Source: Turbatrix aceti (Eukaryota > Nematoda > Chromadorea > Rhabditida > Panagrolaimidae). From it: a DNA stretch of 64,000 nucleotides. The position numbers and the translations under genes were made by a program. The notes beneath the pieces are model-generated. The model was not told the DNA's origin and searched no databases. It saw only the letters and a program-made list of their open reading frames with translations. Each line of letters starts with the position of its first letter. Position 1 is the first letter of the stretch. Below are positions 26,049 through 37,683 of the stretch, in pieces. The DNA lies in the NCBI GenBank assembly GCA_963969345.1, contig OZ017769.1:4092816-4156815 (forward strand). The letters run 5' to 3'.

Positions 26049-29032
26049 TGCTAGGTGAACTTTTGCTACCCGGGGTGAAAGACCACAAAATCCATGGGGT
26101 AGTATACGATAGATTAATTAGCGACTCATTAAGCGGCAATTAAAACACCAAAGTCCGAGCGAGTGCCGTTTCACACGCGTGAGAATGCATTGAATCCTGC
26201 AACGCCCCGGTCGGCGCTGAGAAGAAGTCTATCTACAAAAAAACGGCAGAGCATCGACGTTGCCATCACGACGACGCATTCTGTCTTTTTATCACCACCA
26301 ACGCCCGCCTCATCGACGGCATCGACGGTGCCACCATGGTGGCAAAAAAGTAAGAAAGACTCTACATAATATCCCTCTTTTTTGCTCCTCTATTTCTAAT
26401 CCCATCTCTTTGCATCTGGCAATAAACGAGCAAAAAAAAGAAAAAGAAAGTCATTATGCGAAATTCACGTTGAAAGGATTCCAGTCTCTGCCGCCGGTGA
26501 AGACAGATATGGCTCTTCTACCTGGAACTGGCATGGGAACGCGCGCTGGTACCTGTGGTGACGTTGGACACGGTACAGAGGTTAGACAACGTCACTGTGG
26601 AGTGGAAAAGACCATGGACAACAGTTTGAGGCATCAAATTGGTAAAAATCCAGAAAACGTCCAGAAAACATTTTTTTGAATGACAAAATGAAAAAAAAAC
26701 AGTTTGACCTGTTTTTTTATGTGTGTTTTTTGAAAAACAGTCTGTTGACAGTAAAACGTCAGCAATCGTAATATTTGACTCAAAACCGCAGTTCCAGGTC
26801 AGCTTTTGGTCCTTCGGGTCTCTATTGTTTGTTTTTCGACAGGCAAAAAGCGCCCCCCCCCGACCAAAAAAAAGCAATTTATTGCACCGAAAAATTTTTA
26901 GCCACAAAAAAACACCCATTTAGACAGCCAAGGCCTTCGGAAGTGGTCAAAGTATTTTTTATTCCTTTCCGGATAAAAAACTCGGGAATAAGAACACCGC
27001 CCGGATTGTAGCTGCCCCGGAGGTTCGCAGGATGCAGGCCGCGAACGAGCTAATGTAGGACCGGCAAACAAAGAAAGAGCCGTCTTTCTCCCCGACCGAC
27101 AAGGTCTTCTTCCTCCTCTTCTTCGTCGTCTTCTGCTGCTGCGCTGGCTGTGAACGAACGAAGCGAGGGATTATGGCTGGAGGGAAGCTAGCTACCTGAC
27201 TCACGCACACCACCACACACACGCAGTCGAGGTAATCAGGCTTTAATCAAACCTTCGTCGATGACGAAGACGACGACGAAGAAGACGACGAAGAGGGATC
27301 GACAAATTCTTCGCGGCGGCGGCGGCGTGCGATCGACAAACATTTGAAACAGACAAGAAAGAGCGCGTCGCTGACTGAGGCCAGGCCACGGAAACCCGAA
27401 AGTCCTCCCTGCCTTTCCTGAATGAATGTGGTTTGGACTCTTTCAACTTTGTTTCTCACACAAAAATCATTTTTGAGGCAAAATAGAGTGAATGGATAAT
27501 TTTTTTAGAATTTGAAAACAACTAGGAAATTTTTTTTTGCAACGCAAAAAAATTTTGAACACCCCGAAAATGGTTCCCGCTTGTCACCTGCATGCAAAAC
27601 TTATGCTTGCGTTTCAAAAATGTTCAAATACGTAAATATGTTTGAAAAATGGATGCGCGTCCACGCTGCCGCTATCAAAGATAAAAGCACAATGAAACCA
27701 AGAAAAGTCCCTCACACCAACAAAAATCAAAACAACAAATTCCACACCTTGAATTTTTCTTTGCTCCGGCATTTTTCAGGAAAAATAAAAAATTCCAAGA
27801 CACGAGTCCACGTGAAAGGCGGTGAGACTCACCGCTCCCAGCCCTGAGAAAGCCAAGTCTTTCTCCTTTTTTTATGGGTGACTCATCCTTCCCTTCCGGC
27901 AGCTTCGCAAAATCCTGGAAGACGCAGAGCCTTATTAGCCTCATTCCACCGGTCACCCTCAACCTCAACTTCGGGCTACTCAGTACAAAGAAACGCTAAA
28001 GCACGCATTCCGGGAGAGAGCAAGAAAGTACCGTTCAAAAAAAAAAGCAAAAGCGAGGTACATACAAAAAAAAAGAAAGTGCGTGTGCACATTGGCACAA
28101 TTACGCGCCATTCACCGGCTCTGACTGAGTCGGGAATTATTACGGTGGCATAAAAAGTTGAGCTATAAGTGGAAAGAATAATTTTTTTATGAGCTCATAG
28201 ATAGTAAATACGAACAATACATAATTTGAAAAAAATTTGCAGGGCACAGACAAAAAAAAAAGAATTTTGTCTTTTCAACACGTTGCACGCAACCTGCGAA
28301 GACGCACGAATGCCAAAAATAGGAAATACAAAATTTTGAGTTTCTGCAGGGCAAACTAAGGTGCTAAGCATCCGGCTAGCGGTAATTTTACGGTAATTTT
28401 TTTTCTGCAGACATTCAAAAAAGAAGGATTTACTTTTAGGCATGCGTATCCACGTGTCTCTCACGCTCGTCATCCATGGACACTGCTTTTCCGGTAGACG
28501 ATGCTCGTTGAGTGATACTTTGCTGGTGAGTTTTAAAAAAGAAAAAATGCTATGCCTCGAGTTTTGCACCCTGAACTACATATAATTTCCTATCACCTAT
28601 CAAATTTATGCAAAAACGCGTCAGCAGCCCAAAAATCGAAGCACAAAACAAATAAACAGTCTACCGGTATCCATAGGCTACAAATGCCATCCGGTACGCG
28701 GCACCCTTGTCCCCAGGTAATCGGCACGCAGCCTCAGCGCCTGGGGAGCCAAAGTGCAAGAAACGCCGCGCCGTCCGGTCTGCAACGCTAACGAGAAGCA
28801 AACAGAGTGGGGGTGTTTTCGAGAATCAAAAGCACTAAAAAAAGACACATCAAAAAAAAAGCAAAACAGTTGTGTATTTATCAAAAACTGTTTACGGATG
28901 AAAATAGCGCGCAATGCCGAATATCATTCACATCAGCGCAAAGCAAAGGTTGCTCTATTGGGATTAATTTCCTTTTACGGGTGAAAAAAACAAACTTACA
29001 GTGTGTTTTGAAGGTGTAATGTTGTAAACATA

Positions 29033-29097
29033 GTGCCATCATCGTTAAAATATTGCCAGTGCCATCGTCGTCAAAATAATGCCAGTGCCATCAATGT
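29033..29097. repeat. 26-bp tandem repeat, 2.5 copies
   Basis: Units begin GTGCCATC at 29033, 29059 and 29085. The first two are 26 bp and differ at only a few bases; the third breaks down after about 12 bp. It lies in the presumed intron just 3' (minus strand) of receptor module 3. Confidence 0.85.
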
Positions 29098-29247
29098 GGA
29101 ATACTGTAGGGGAAAATAACTACATATTTTCCTTTCAGGAATCAAAAAAAATTGAAAAACTATGATAGCCAGTCGGTAGTCGATAAATCAATCACACACA
29201 CACACACAATTTTTTATTATGGCCCCCAGAAAAAAAGGCAAACAAAC

Positions 29248-30452
29248 CTCCAGAATGCACTCCAACATGCTCTTTCAGGTAGTTGATGTAGAACCTGCGG
29301 CGTCTGTCATCTTCCCCGCTATAAGCCTGGAGAATACGGGGGTGCAGGTGGAGATTCCATTTTTTTTCGACTGTCCACACGTACATTGCCTAAAAACAGG
29401 GTTGTTCAATTTAGAAATTTTGGATTGCTTCAATCAGTATTTTTTTGTTTTTTTATAAACACTCGTTTTTGAAAAAAAAAGCTCAAAAATAAATTTTTCT
29501 AATAATTTTTAGCCTATCCTAAAACCTTCTTTGAAAAAAAAGCTCATTTTTGAAAAAAAACGTTGACATATACAAATTTTTCTAATAATTTTATATTTTT
29601 TTCTAAAATTTATTCGAAAAAATTCTATGCTATTTTTTTCAAAAAAAATGCTAAAAACGGATCATTTTTTCCAGGTTGATAAATTGAAACTCACGTTAGC
29701 CATGTGCTTACAGAAGCCTGCCTCATTCAATTCAGACTGCCAAAAGGACTTTTCATAAAAAAACTGAGGACTCTTCCAGTGAAAATCATTTGCGATGGTG
29801 TTGAACATGGACGGGATAAAATCTTGAATCGGACCAAGACGCGTCAGCAGATTGTTATACTCGCTTTTTGCGTTGAAGTATTCGCTGAAGCCAGCGTTCG
29901 TAAACATGGGGATATTATGGTAACTGAAGATGCGCAGAATCGTCGCCAGAATGTAATCGCACGACGGGCCAAAGCTGACGTCTACCTGAAAAAAAAAGGT
30001 GTTAAGAAATCTTAAAAACAAGCTTTTGGACGAACTCCATGTGCTAAAGCTTCCTGCGCAGACCACGCAGCCTGTTTCTGCATGTCGCATTCGAATGTTT
30101 GGTATTCCTGAATCTGCAGCCACGGACTCTCGATATGGCTCAGGTACCGGCGCTGCGCATCCTCGATAGCGACGTCCAACACCGGTCGAACAGAATTTGT
30201 CGTTGCCAGGAAGTTTTTCGGATAATCCGCTGTTGGCAGGAAAACCGCCGCGCGCAGCGGAAAAAGTTCCCGTTCCAACAACGATCGTCTGTGCTGCCTC
30301 AGAGCTCGGCCAATCAATCCGGGGGCGATCAAGGGTTGCGACAGGATCTTTGTTAGATTCGGTCGATCCCCGCTGCCGCCGCCTCCGCCGTCGACCGAAG
30401 TCAGCCAGACAGTCGCCGTCAGAGACAGCACCAGCCACCGCAAACTGGGCAT
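29248..30452 (-). CDS. Guanylyl cyclase receptor 5' module 3 (signal peptide + ligand-binding domain part)
   Basis: Minus strand, three exons. Exon 1 runs from the ATG at 30452 to about 30036 or 30020 (donor unresolved). Exon 2 runs from 29985 (alternatively 29981) to 29695 with donor AAC|GTGAGT, and exon 3 is 29389-29248, ending in phase 1 at G|GTTTGT. The N-terminus is a signal peptide (about residues 4-20, ending SVDGG) followed by a Gly run and a basic linker. The ligand-binding fold shows VRPVLDVAIEDAQRRYL, VSFGPSCDYILATIL and IPMFTNAGFSEYF. Exon 3, starting AMYVWTVEKKW, aligns in order with the end of module 1. The same domain breakpoint and splice phase as modules 1 and 2 support an alternative first-exon set of one guanylyl cyclase receptor gene. 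The exon 1/2 join is the weakest part: a GTTCGT donor keeps phase 0, while a GTTTTT donor needs the slightly different acceptor. Confidence 0.7.
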
Positions 30453-33400
30453 TCTGAAATTTCATTGATGATTGAAAAAAACAAAAAAAAGGATAAAAGT
30501 ACCTCAAAAGCAGTCTAATCGCCTCCATGCCGGAGTATAAATTGTTGCAAGACGGGCTTCGTTGCAGCCAGCGTGGAGGGCATGGTGATGAAGACGGAAC
30601 CGCTGCCGCGTCTTCAAAAAATCTGATTTGCCTGGGGCACCGGTAAGCAAACACCCGTCAGCGCACAACCACGTCTGACTAAACAAATGCCGTAGTTGGG
30701 TATGTATCGTAATCTCGAGGAGGGCGAATGGAGGATCGCAAAATAAAGCATGTATGCACGTGCAAAAAAACAAGTTGGGCGGGTGTTTTTGAACATTTGT
30801 GGAACAGGATCAGGACACAAAACACGCAACGCAAACGTAGTATGCAACTAACTTTTTTTAGGCATCCAACGGTGGTCACCAGTGTTCGTTCGTTCGTTTG
30901 TTCACGAGGTGGACATGTCAGATGCCTGCCATCATCGGGGGTGCAATGACGTCTGACGTGTTTACGACCACCGAAAAAAATGTTAATTGTCAATATCAAA
31001 AAATTTAATTCTAAAAAAAATGTTTCGATCAAACTAAACTTTTCTCGAAAAAAATTCGAACGATTCGAATCTCTCAAACTTTGATCGTCCGAGGCCAAAA
31101 AAAAAGTTTTTTTTCAATTTTTTTTCGAAAAAAAAATTTTGTTGGAAGGGCAAATGCGTTCAAAAAAATTTTTTATTCCCGACATTTTATATTTTTGTCC
31201 TTTTTTTGCCCTAAAGATTAATCCAAGTCTTGGTGCTTCTGCTTTTGCTCTGCTCTCACTTATTAAAAAGAAAAGCGTTCTAAGTGAGCGTTCGTATGTA
31301 ATTACGAAAAAAAAAACTAAATTAAAATTTTCTGCAGATAAATTGCAATTTATTGAAGGGAAAGTGGTATTCCTATTCAAACAGACCACCAGCAAATATT
31401 CAAATAGCAATTTTGGCAAATGGCACCTATCAGCAATTTATGCAAAAAAAGCGGTCTTGTAAATAAATAAATTTGCAAAACGCGTAAAATTTCGTCAAAA
31501 CAAACAACAACTTGGTTCGGCACATTGGACCCCCGGGGCCCCTAATGCAGATGGTCCTGGTCAAGTTTTTCTTCTGCGTCGAGCAAAAAATCTGAAAAAC
31601 ATTCCGGAAATAGAAAAAAATCCAAACTACTGAAAATTCTGAGTTCAAAGGTCGAAAAAAACGTACATACTTGAAAATTACAGTTTTGAACAATTTTGAT
31701 AGAGTAACAAATTTTTGATTCCAAGCAGGAACAAATTATGTAATCATGGCGAAAAAAAAGATAACATGCCATTTGGCAAAAAAATACATAAAAGTGAGCG
31801 CCAGAAAGGTGTACATGCAATTTTTTGAATTTGAAATTTTTTGGCATCGAAGGTAGACAAAAAACAGAAAAACAAAAAACAAACACGCGTGTATAAATTG
31901 AATTATCAAATTTTTTTTAAACCAGAAGTTATAGCGTATGGGACGTGTTGGACCACGTGTAGCCCAATGTGCCACCACTTTCGAACAAAAAAAAACACCA
32001 TAGAAACCAACCGGGTGCAACATCTGCAGTTTGTGACTCCCTGACCCCGACAATCGGAAATCAAAACCCGTCGACGAAGTAAATACGTTAAAGGCGGGCA
32101 AATAAACACTTGAAGCACTGGAAAACTTTCATAACCAAAAGCACAAAAAAGTGGTCGATTCACGCGGCATGCAGAATGGGACCGGGCTGCAGAATGAACG
32201 AAAACTCGGTGCTCGGTGCTCGAAACTTAATAAACCCTCTCCCATTGTGTCACTCGCCCCCGGGTAACTACTGCAGCATCAGCATCCTCCCGGCCCCTGG
32301 ACTGGCCGGCGTGAGAAAAAAATGCCGACGTGGATAAAAGCGCGTCCTCACAGCGGTCAGGAATGGCGTGTGTGGGCTCGGTGTCATCGGGGGCGACCAT
32401 GGTGCACAGGCCGGGAAAGCATTCATAAGGGATGCTTCCGGTGACGTGAAATCATCTTTCTTTTCAAATTCGTCGTTTTTTCTCACAGATGGAGACCAGA
32501 GAGCGGACTTGGATCGAATTAGGTCTTTTTTGCCGGGGTCGATCGGAAATGTTCGAAAAACTGGTGTTCGCGATACCAAAAAACAACTGACTGAGAAACT
32601 TATGTATAAGTTCCTGTTAGAACGCCAGAAATCAGAAATTGTAAGCTGGACACGCGCAAACATAAAAAAAGCAAGGATAGACACGTGGTTTTTAAAATGC
32701 CTGCATGGATGTAAGATTTATTATAGATAAATAATTAGGTGCCCGGCAAACTTCGACAAACTGTAGCACGTCCTGTCTGACTACCACCGCCCTATGGGCA
32801 CTGTGTTAATTTGTTTGGTTTTAATTACCCTTCTTTTTTTCTTCCTAGAGAGCGATCTTTGCCACCCGCGCGCCCATTTTTTTTCAGAAAGGTGAATACC
32901 ATGTCCGGGCGACTTATCCAAATACATAATTCTTTTCCAAGTTGTCAACAGATCCAAAATCAAAATTTTGAGCCCATTGCATATTTTTTAAACCCAATTT
33001 TCGTATCAAAAAAAAAAATTCAATACAACTTTAAAACGCAAAATATTTTTGGAATTGAAAATTTTTTTTTAAATTGTATTTCCATTAGTTTTCGAAACTA
33101 TGTACAAATTAAATAAATAATTTTTGATATCAAAGTAGCAACTTTTTTTGTTTCCCAGTTCTCTGATGCCAAGCTCGACTGATAACTCTGATTCGTACAG
33201 CGCTGTCACCAAAATGAACGAAAAGCGTATGCTTACATGGTTTCCAAGAAATATCCAAAACACGTCCGGGCCATAAAAGTAAAACTTTTGATCGGGACCA
33301 AAACAACGGAATTATTCGTATACGCGTGCGTCTTCGTCCATGGAAATCATAAAAAACCCAAAAACAATAAAAGTGTTAATTGGCATTCTTTGAAAATTGT

Positions 33401-34334
33401 GGTGCGGTTACGTCGTGTCCTGGCAGAGTGGAAGCAAAAGTTGCACTCGTGCCAAAAGAAACCAAAAGAAAGCGGAGTTTGATTTCCGGGTCAACGGAGT
33501 CAAGTGAGCAAAGCAAATGTGAAATCGATGCTTCCAAGAACGGCATTTTGTAAACACGTACATAGTATGTTCTCCGTCAACGATCACGCGTAGCATCAGA
33601 TCATATGTGGGTGACAGTAACGGCAAAAGTCGTGTGCCGTCAACTTCGAAGAAGACAGTGAGTCAGTCGCGTGTGCAAGTCGTTGGCATTACAGAATAAC
33701 TGGCACTGTTGACACTGTTGCCACACACACTGGAAGGCAGATTCCATCACGTGTCACTAATTTTTAATATATTGTACAACATTTCCTGTAACAAATTTTG
33801 GTGTTGTGGCACTTTTTCGTTCGCATACGATTTTTTCATTTTTATTGGTTTTTTTGAATTTGTAAAAAAACTGTGCACGGATATCGGGACCTGGCTACCC
33901 TCCAAGATACCCCGAGTGTATCCACTCGAATTAAATTTTTTTTCCAACTTGTGTCGGCCACTAAGCTGGACGTAAAACAACAAAACACCGCCCGCCTGCG
34001 AGCGTCCAATGCACAGTTTTTTTTACACAGCGAGCATCCGAACATTCGTCACCGACGGCGTCAAAGTTCGAAGAAGAGCCCGCCGCTGCTCCTCTTCGTT
34101 CTCTTCTCCGTGAGTCAGTCAACGGCATAAAAATAAACAATGCGGATCATGAATAATAAAAGTAGCCCAAACACCGTTAAAATCCATCGAAATGAGTCTA
34201 CGAAACGAAAGTTGACAGAAAACAAGCATCGCCGAAATAAAAAATTTCAAAAGAAAAACAAAAATCTAATTAGAGGATTCACGTGGCGCGGAGATGCAAT
34301 TATTTAATGTCGCGCATATTAATTAGGACCGTGG
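30453..34334. other. Non-coding; upstream of receptor module 3
   Basis: AT-rich with many homopolymers. No exon with recognisable homology on either strand. The first few hundred bases would contain the module-3 promoter. A stretch at about 32340-32640 is open on both strands but shows no family signature. Confidence 0.5.
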
Positions 34335-34550
34335 ATATAAGGCGGTATATTTAAAATTTTCTTCAAAAAACGAAGTTTTGCAGCCGAACTCAAAAAAATG
34401 AACATGTCAAACACAGCGTAGTTGATGTTATGAAAAAAAGATACATGCACGTGTCCCGAATGTATATTTCATGAAAAATTGTCCAATTACAATGAACAAA
34501 TTGACATTTTGCGAAAATGTGGACAGTCCGCACGAGAAAATGCGAGAACA

Positions 34551-34699
34551 CGCGCACAAATTGGAAAAAAGGCATCTGTGAGATTTTTCCGTTTCGTGTG
34601 CGCGCACAAATTGGAAAAAAATCATCTGTGAGATTTTTCCGCGTAGCGTGCGCGCACAAATTGGAAAAAAAGCATCTGTGAGATTTTTCCGCTTTGCAA
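34551..34699. repeat. 50-bp tandem repeat in left palindrome arm (3 units)
   Basis: CGCGCACAAATTGGAAAAAA recurs at 34551, 34601 and 34651, giving an exact 50-bp period; each unit also has CATCTGTGAGATTTTTCCG. The mirror copy is at about 37331-37480 in the right arm. Subterminal tandem repeats like this are typical of fold-back elements. Confidence 0.92.
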
Positions 34700-37330
34700 G
34701 CGCAAACTGTGTGCAGTGCGCAAAGTGTTGTTTTACCGTATTTATTGTGCCGTAATAGATATAAACATTTACAAATTTATCAATACGTGTTACCGGCATG
34801 AAAAATGGGACAACTGAAACCACAATTTTTATTTCTATAACATAAATTATATAAAATCTACTCATTTACTCATTTTTTCTTCAGATGTGTCCATTTCAGT
34901 GTCCTGAGTTCCGTCGGTTGACATGGGTTGACGTGCTGAGTAAATTGATGAACTGTCTGAGCAAGAGGAGGTGTAATGAACACGTGAAAAAAAAAACAAT
35001 CAAAAACAACAAGTAGCAACACAACTTTCGCTTGCGATGGAACACGAAAGCAATTTTCGCCACGAGAGAACGTGGGTGAAGGGTCAGACTGGTTTGGTGC
35101 ATGGCACATACAGTGGCAAGTGTGAGGCGCGCATGCTGTCTGGACTATCCTTCTCTCTCTGGCTTCTCTTCGTTCAGCGCGCGTCGCTCTCATGAAGAGA
35201 GATTCTCCCGCTGCCCGAGCGCGCTGGTCGAATTAGTTGCAAAAAAAGGAATTTCGGGCCAAATTTAGAAATTTTTACTTTTTCAAATTAGATTTGTAAT
35301 TAGAATAATATTTGAAGCATTTTGATGTGTTTTTCAGAATTGTGGGACAATATTTGATCAAAATCGAGTGGGGTTCGGGAGAAAAAATCCACGGATCTTT
35401 GAAATGCCGATAGAAAGCTGAAAATTTCAGGGTTGACTAAAAACAAAATTTCCTTTCAAATGGCATACTCAGTTTTTTGATTGCGTGTCGATAAATGTCC
35501 GAAAAAACGGTTTTCTTCGGAAATTTGAAAAATTCGGTACTTTCTAGAACTGGGATCAAAAAATGAATATCACCAGTCGAAAGCGCAATATCTTTTTTAT
35601 CTACTGTGAAATTTTCACAGACTTAACATATCCCTGAAGCATACGGTAACGATTCTCCCGAACCCTACTTGTTCAAACGCCTGAGGCTATGAGGTAGAGC
35701 GCTGTAGAGCAGAGTGAGATAGAATATCTTGTGAGAAATTTTTCGGCCTACAAAATCGTGTAACTCCTGAATTTCTATCTATTTTTTTGGCTTCGCAATT
35801 TTAATTCGCGCAACATACACTCATTTTTGGTATCAATTTTCCGAAAATTGAAATCGAAAAAGTGGGGTCTGGGGGAAAAATCGGCATTCGTTCAGTTTGA
35901 AAGCAATATTGCTGAAAATTTCAGGATAGGAGTAAAAATGAATTCTAAATGCGGTGACGATATTCATTTTTTTCAATTTCGACCGAAAAATTCCTAAAAG
36001 TTCGAATTTTCAAAAAAAAAGCATTTTTCGGAACTTTTTCGAACATTTAAAAACAAAATAAAAATATTTTTGAATTCTACAGGGTTTTTTACGTCTGTGT
36101 TCAAGATTCATGCTACAACGCTCCAAAACTGTGTCAATGCCGATTTTTCCCCCAGACCCCACTTTTTCGATTTCAATTTTCGGAAAATTGATACCAAAAA
36201 TAAGTGTATGTTGCGCGAATTAAAATTGCGAAGCCAAAAAAATAGATAGAAATTCAGGAGTTACACGATTTTGTAGGCCGAAAAATTTCTAACAAGATGC
36301 TTTATCTCACTTTGTTCTGCAGTGCCTCACCTCATAGCCTCAGGCGTTTGAACAAGTATGGTTCGGGAGAATCGCTACCGTATGCCCCAGGAATACGGAA
36401 AGTCTGTGAAAATATCACAGTAGATAAGAAAGATATTGCTCTTTCGATTGGGCATACTCATTTTTTGATCAAAGTTCTAAAAAGTTCCGAATTTTTCAAA
36501 TTTCCGAAAAAAAACGTTTTTTCGGATATTTATCGATTCGATATCAAAAAACTGAGTATGCCATTCGAAAGGAAATTTTGTTTTTAGTCAACCCTGAAAT
36601 TTTCAGCTTTCTATCGGCATTTCAAAGATCCGTGGATTTTTTCTCCCGAACCTCACTCGATTTTGATCAAATATTGTCCCACAATTCTGAAAAACACATC
36701 AAAATGCTTCAAATATTATTCTAATTACAAATCTAATTTGAAAAAGTAAAAATTTCTAAATTTGGCTCGAAATTCCTTTTTTTGCAACTAATTCGACCAG
36801 CGCGCTCGGGCAGCGGGAGAATCTCTCTTCATGAGAGCGACGCGCGCTGAACGAAGAGAAGCCAGAGAGAGAAGGATAGTCCAGACAGCATGCGCGCCTC
36901 ACACTTGCCACTGTATGTGCCATGCACCAAACCAGTCTGACCCTTCACCCACGTTCTCTCGTGGCGAAAATTGCTTTCGTGTTCCATCGCAAGCGAAAAT
37001 TGTGTTGCTACTTGTTGTTTTTGATTGTTTTTTTTTCACGTGTTCATTACACCTCCTCTTGCTCAGACAGTTCATCAATTTACTCAGCACGTCAACCCAT
37101 GTCAACCGACGGAACTCAGGACACTGAAATGGACACATCTGAAGAAAAAATGAGTAAATGAGTAGATTTTATATAATTTATGTTATAGAAATAAAAATTG
37201 TGGTTTCAGTTGTCCCATTTTTCATGCCGGTAACACGTATTGATAAATTTGTAAATGTTTATATCTATTACGGCACAATAAATACGGTAAAACAACACTT
37301 TGCGCACTGCACACAGTTTGCGCTTGCAAA

Positions 37331-37480
37331 GCGGAAAAATCTCACAGATGCTTTTTTTCCAATTTGTGCGCGCACGCTACGCGGAAAAATCTCACAGATG
37401 ATTTTTTTCCAATTTGTGCGCGCACACGAAACGGAAAAATCTCACAGATGCCTTTTTTCCAATTTGTGCGCGTGTTCTCG
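37331..37480. repeat. 50-bp tandem repeat in right palindrome arm (3 units)
   Basis: Reverse-complement counterpart of the array at 34551-34699. CGGAAAAATCTCACAGATG recurs every 50 bp at about 37332, 37382 and 37432. Confidence 0.92.
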
Positions 37481-37683
37481 CATTTTCTCGTGCGGACTGT
37501 CCACATTTTCGCAAAATGTCAATTTGTTCATTTTAGTCGGACAATTTTTCATGAAATAAAAATTTCTTATTTCAGGTGTACTTTTTTTTGAGAACATTGG
37601 GTTTTGCTGTTTTTAGTTCGTTTTTTGAGTTCAGCTGCAAAACTTCGTTTTTTGAAGAAAATTTTAAATATACCGCCTTATAT

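Larger units (their letters stand above)
20963..29247. other. Long non-coding stretch between receptor modules 3 and 2
   Basis: About 8.3 kb with no supportable gene. It includes TCTTCTTCTTC near 21858-21895, a 13-unit CGA run at 23604-23642, four GACTTT units at 26025-26048, CA repeats at 29193-29207 and a 26-bp tandem repeat at 29033-29097. A GC-richer island at about 26470-26640 is open in several frames but matched no family I know. Probably intron of the putative receptor gene plus the module-2 promoter. Confidence 0.5.
34335..37683. mobile_element. 3.35-kb fold-back (palindromic) element
   Basis: The left arm 34335-35887 and right arm 36137-37683 are near-perfect reverse complements around a 249-bp unpaired centre. 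The outermost shared sequence is ATATAAGGCGGTATATTTA, inverted on the right. A TA target duplication with TAAGGCGG ends is possible but not proven. The arms differ by small indels, single bases and one replaced segment near each outer end (about 34395-34470 versus 37558-37620). Each arm carries a 50-bp tandem repeat and the same roughly 100-codon open frame. There is no transposase-like protein, so this is a non-autonomous fold-back transposon or a large inverted duplication. Confidence 0.85.

Noticed and set aside
32268..32730. Open frames of 138 and 120 codons on opposite strands
   Set aside because: No family resemblance on either strand and no consistent splice sites.
34390..35193. 145- and 107-codon frames in the left palindrome arm
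   Set aside because: Follow from the 50-bp repeat (50 is not a multiple of three, so all frames share the words) and from the arm duplication; no protein family seen.
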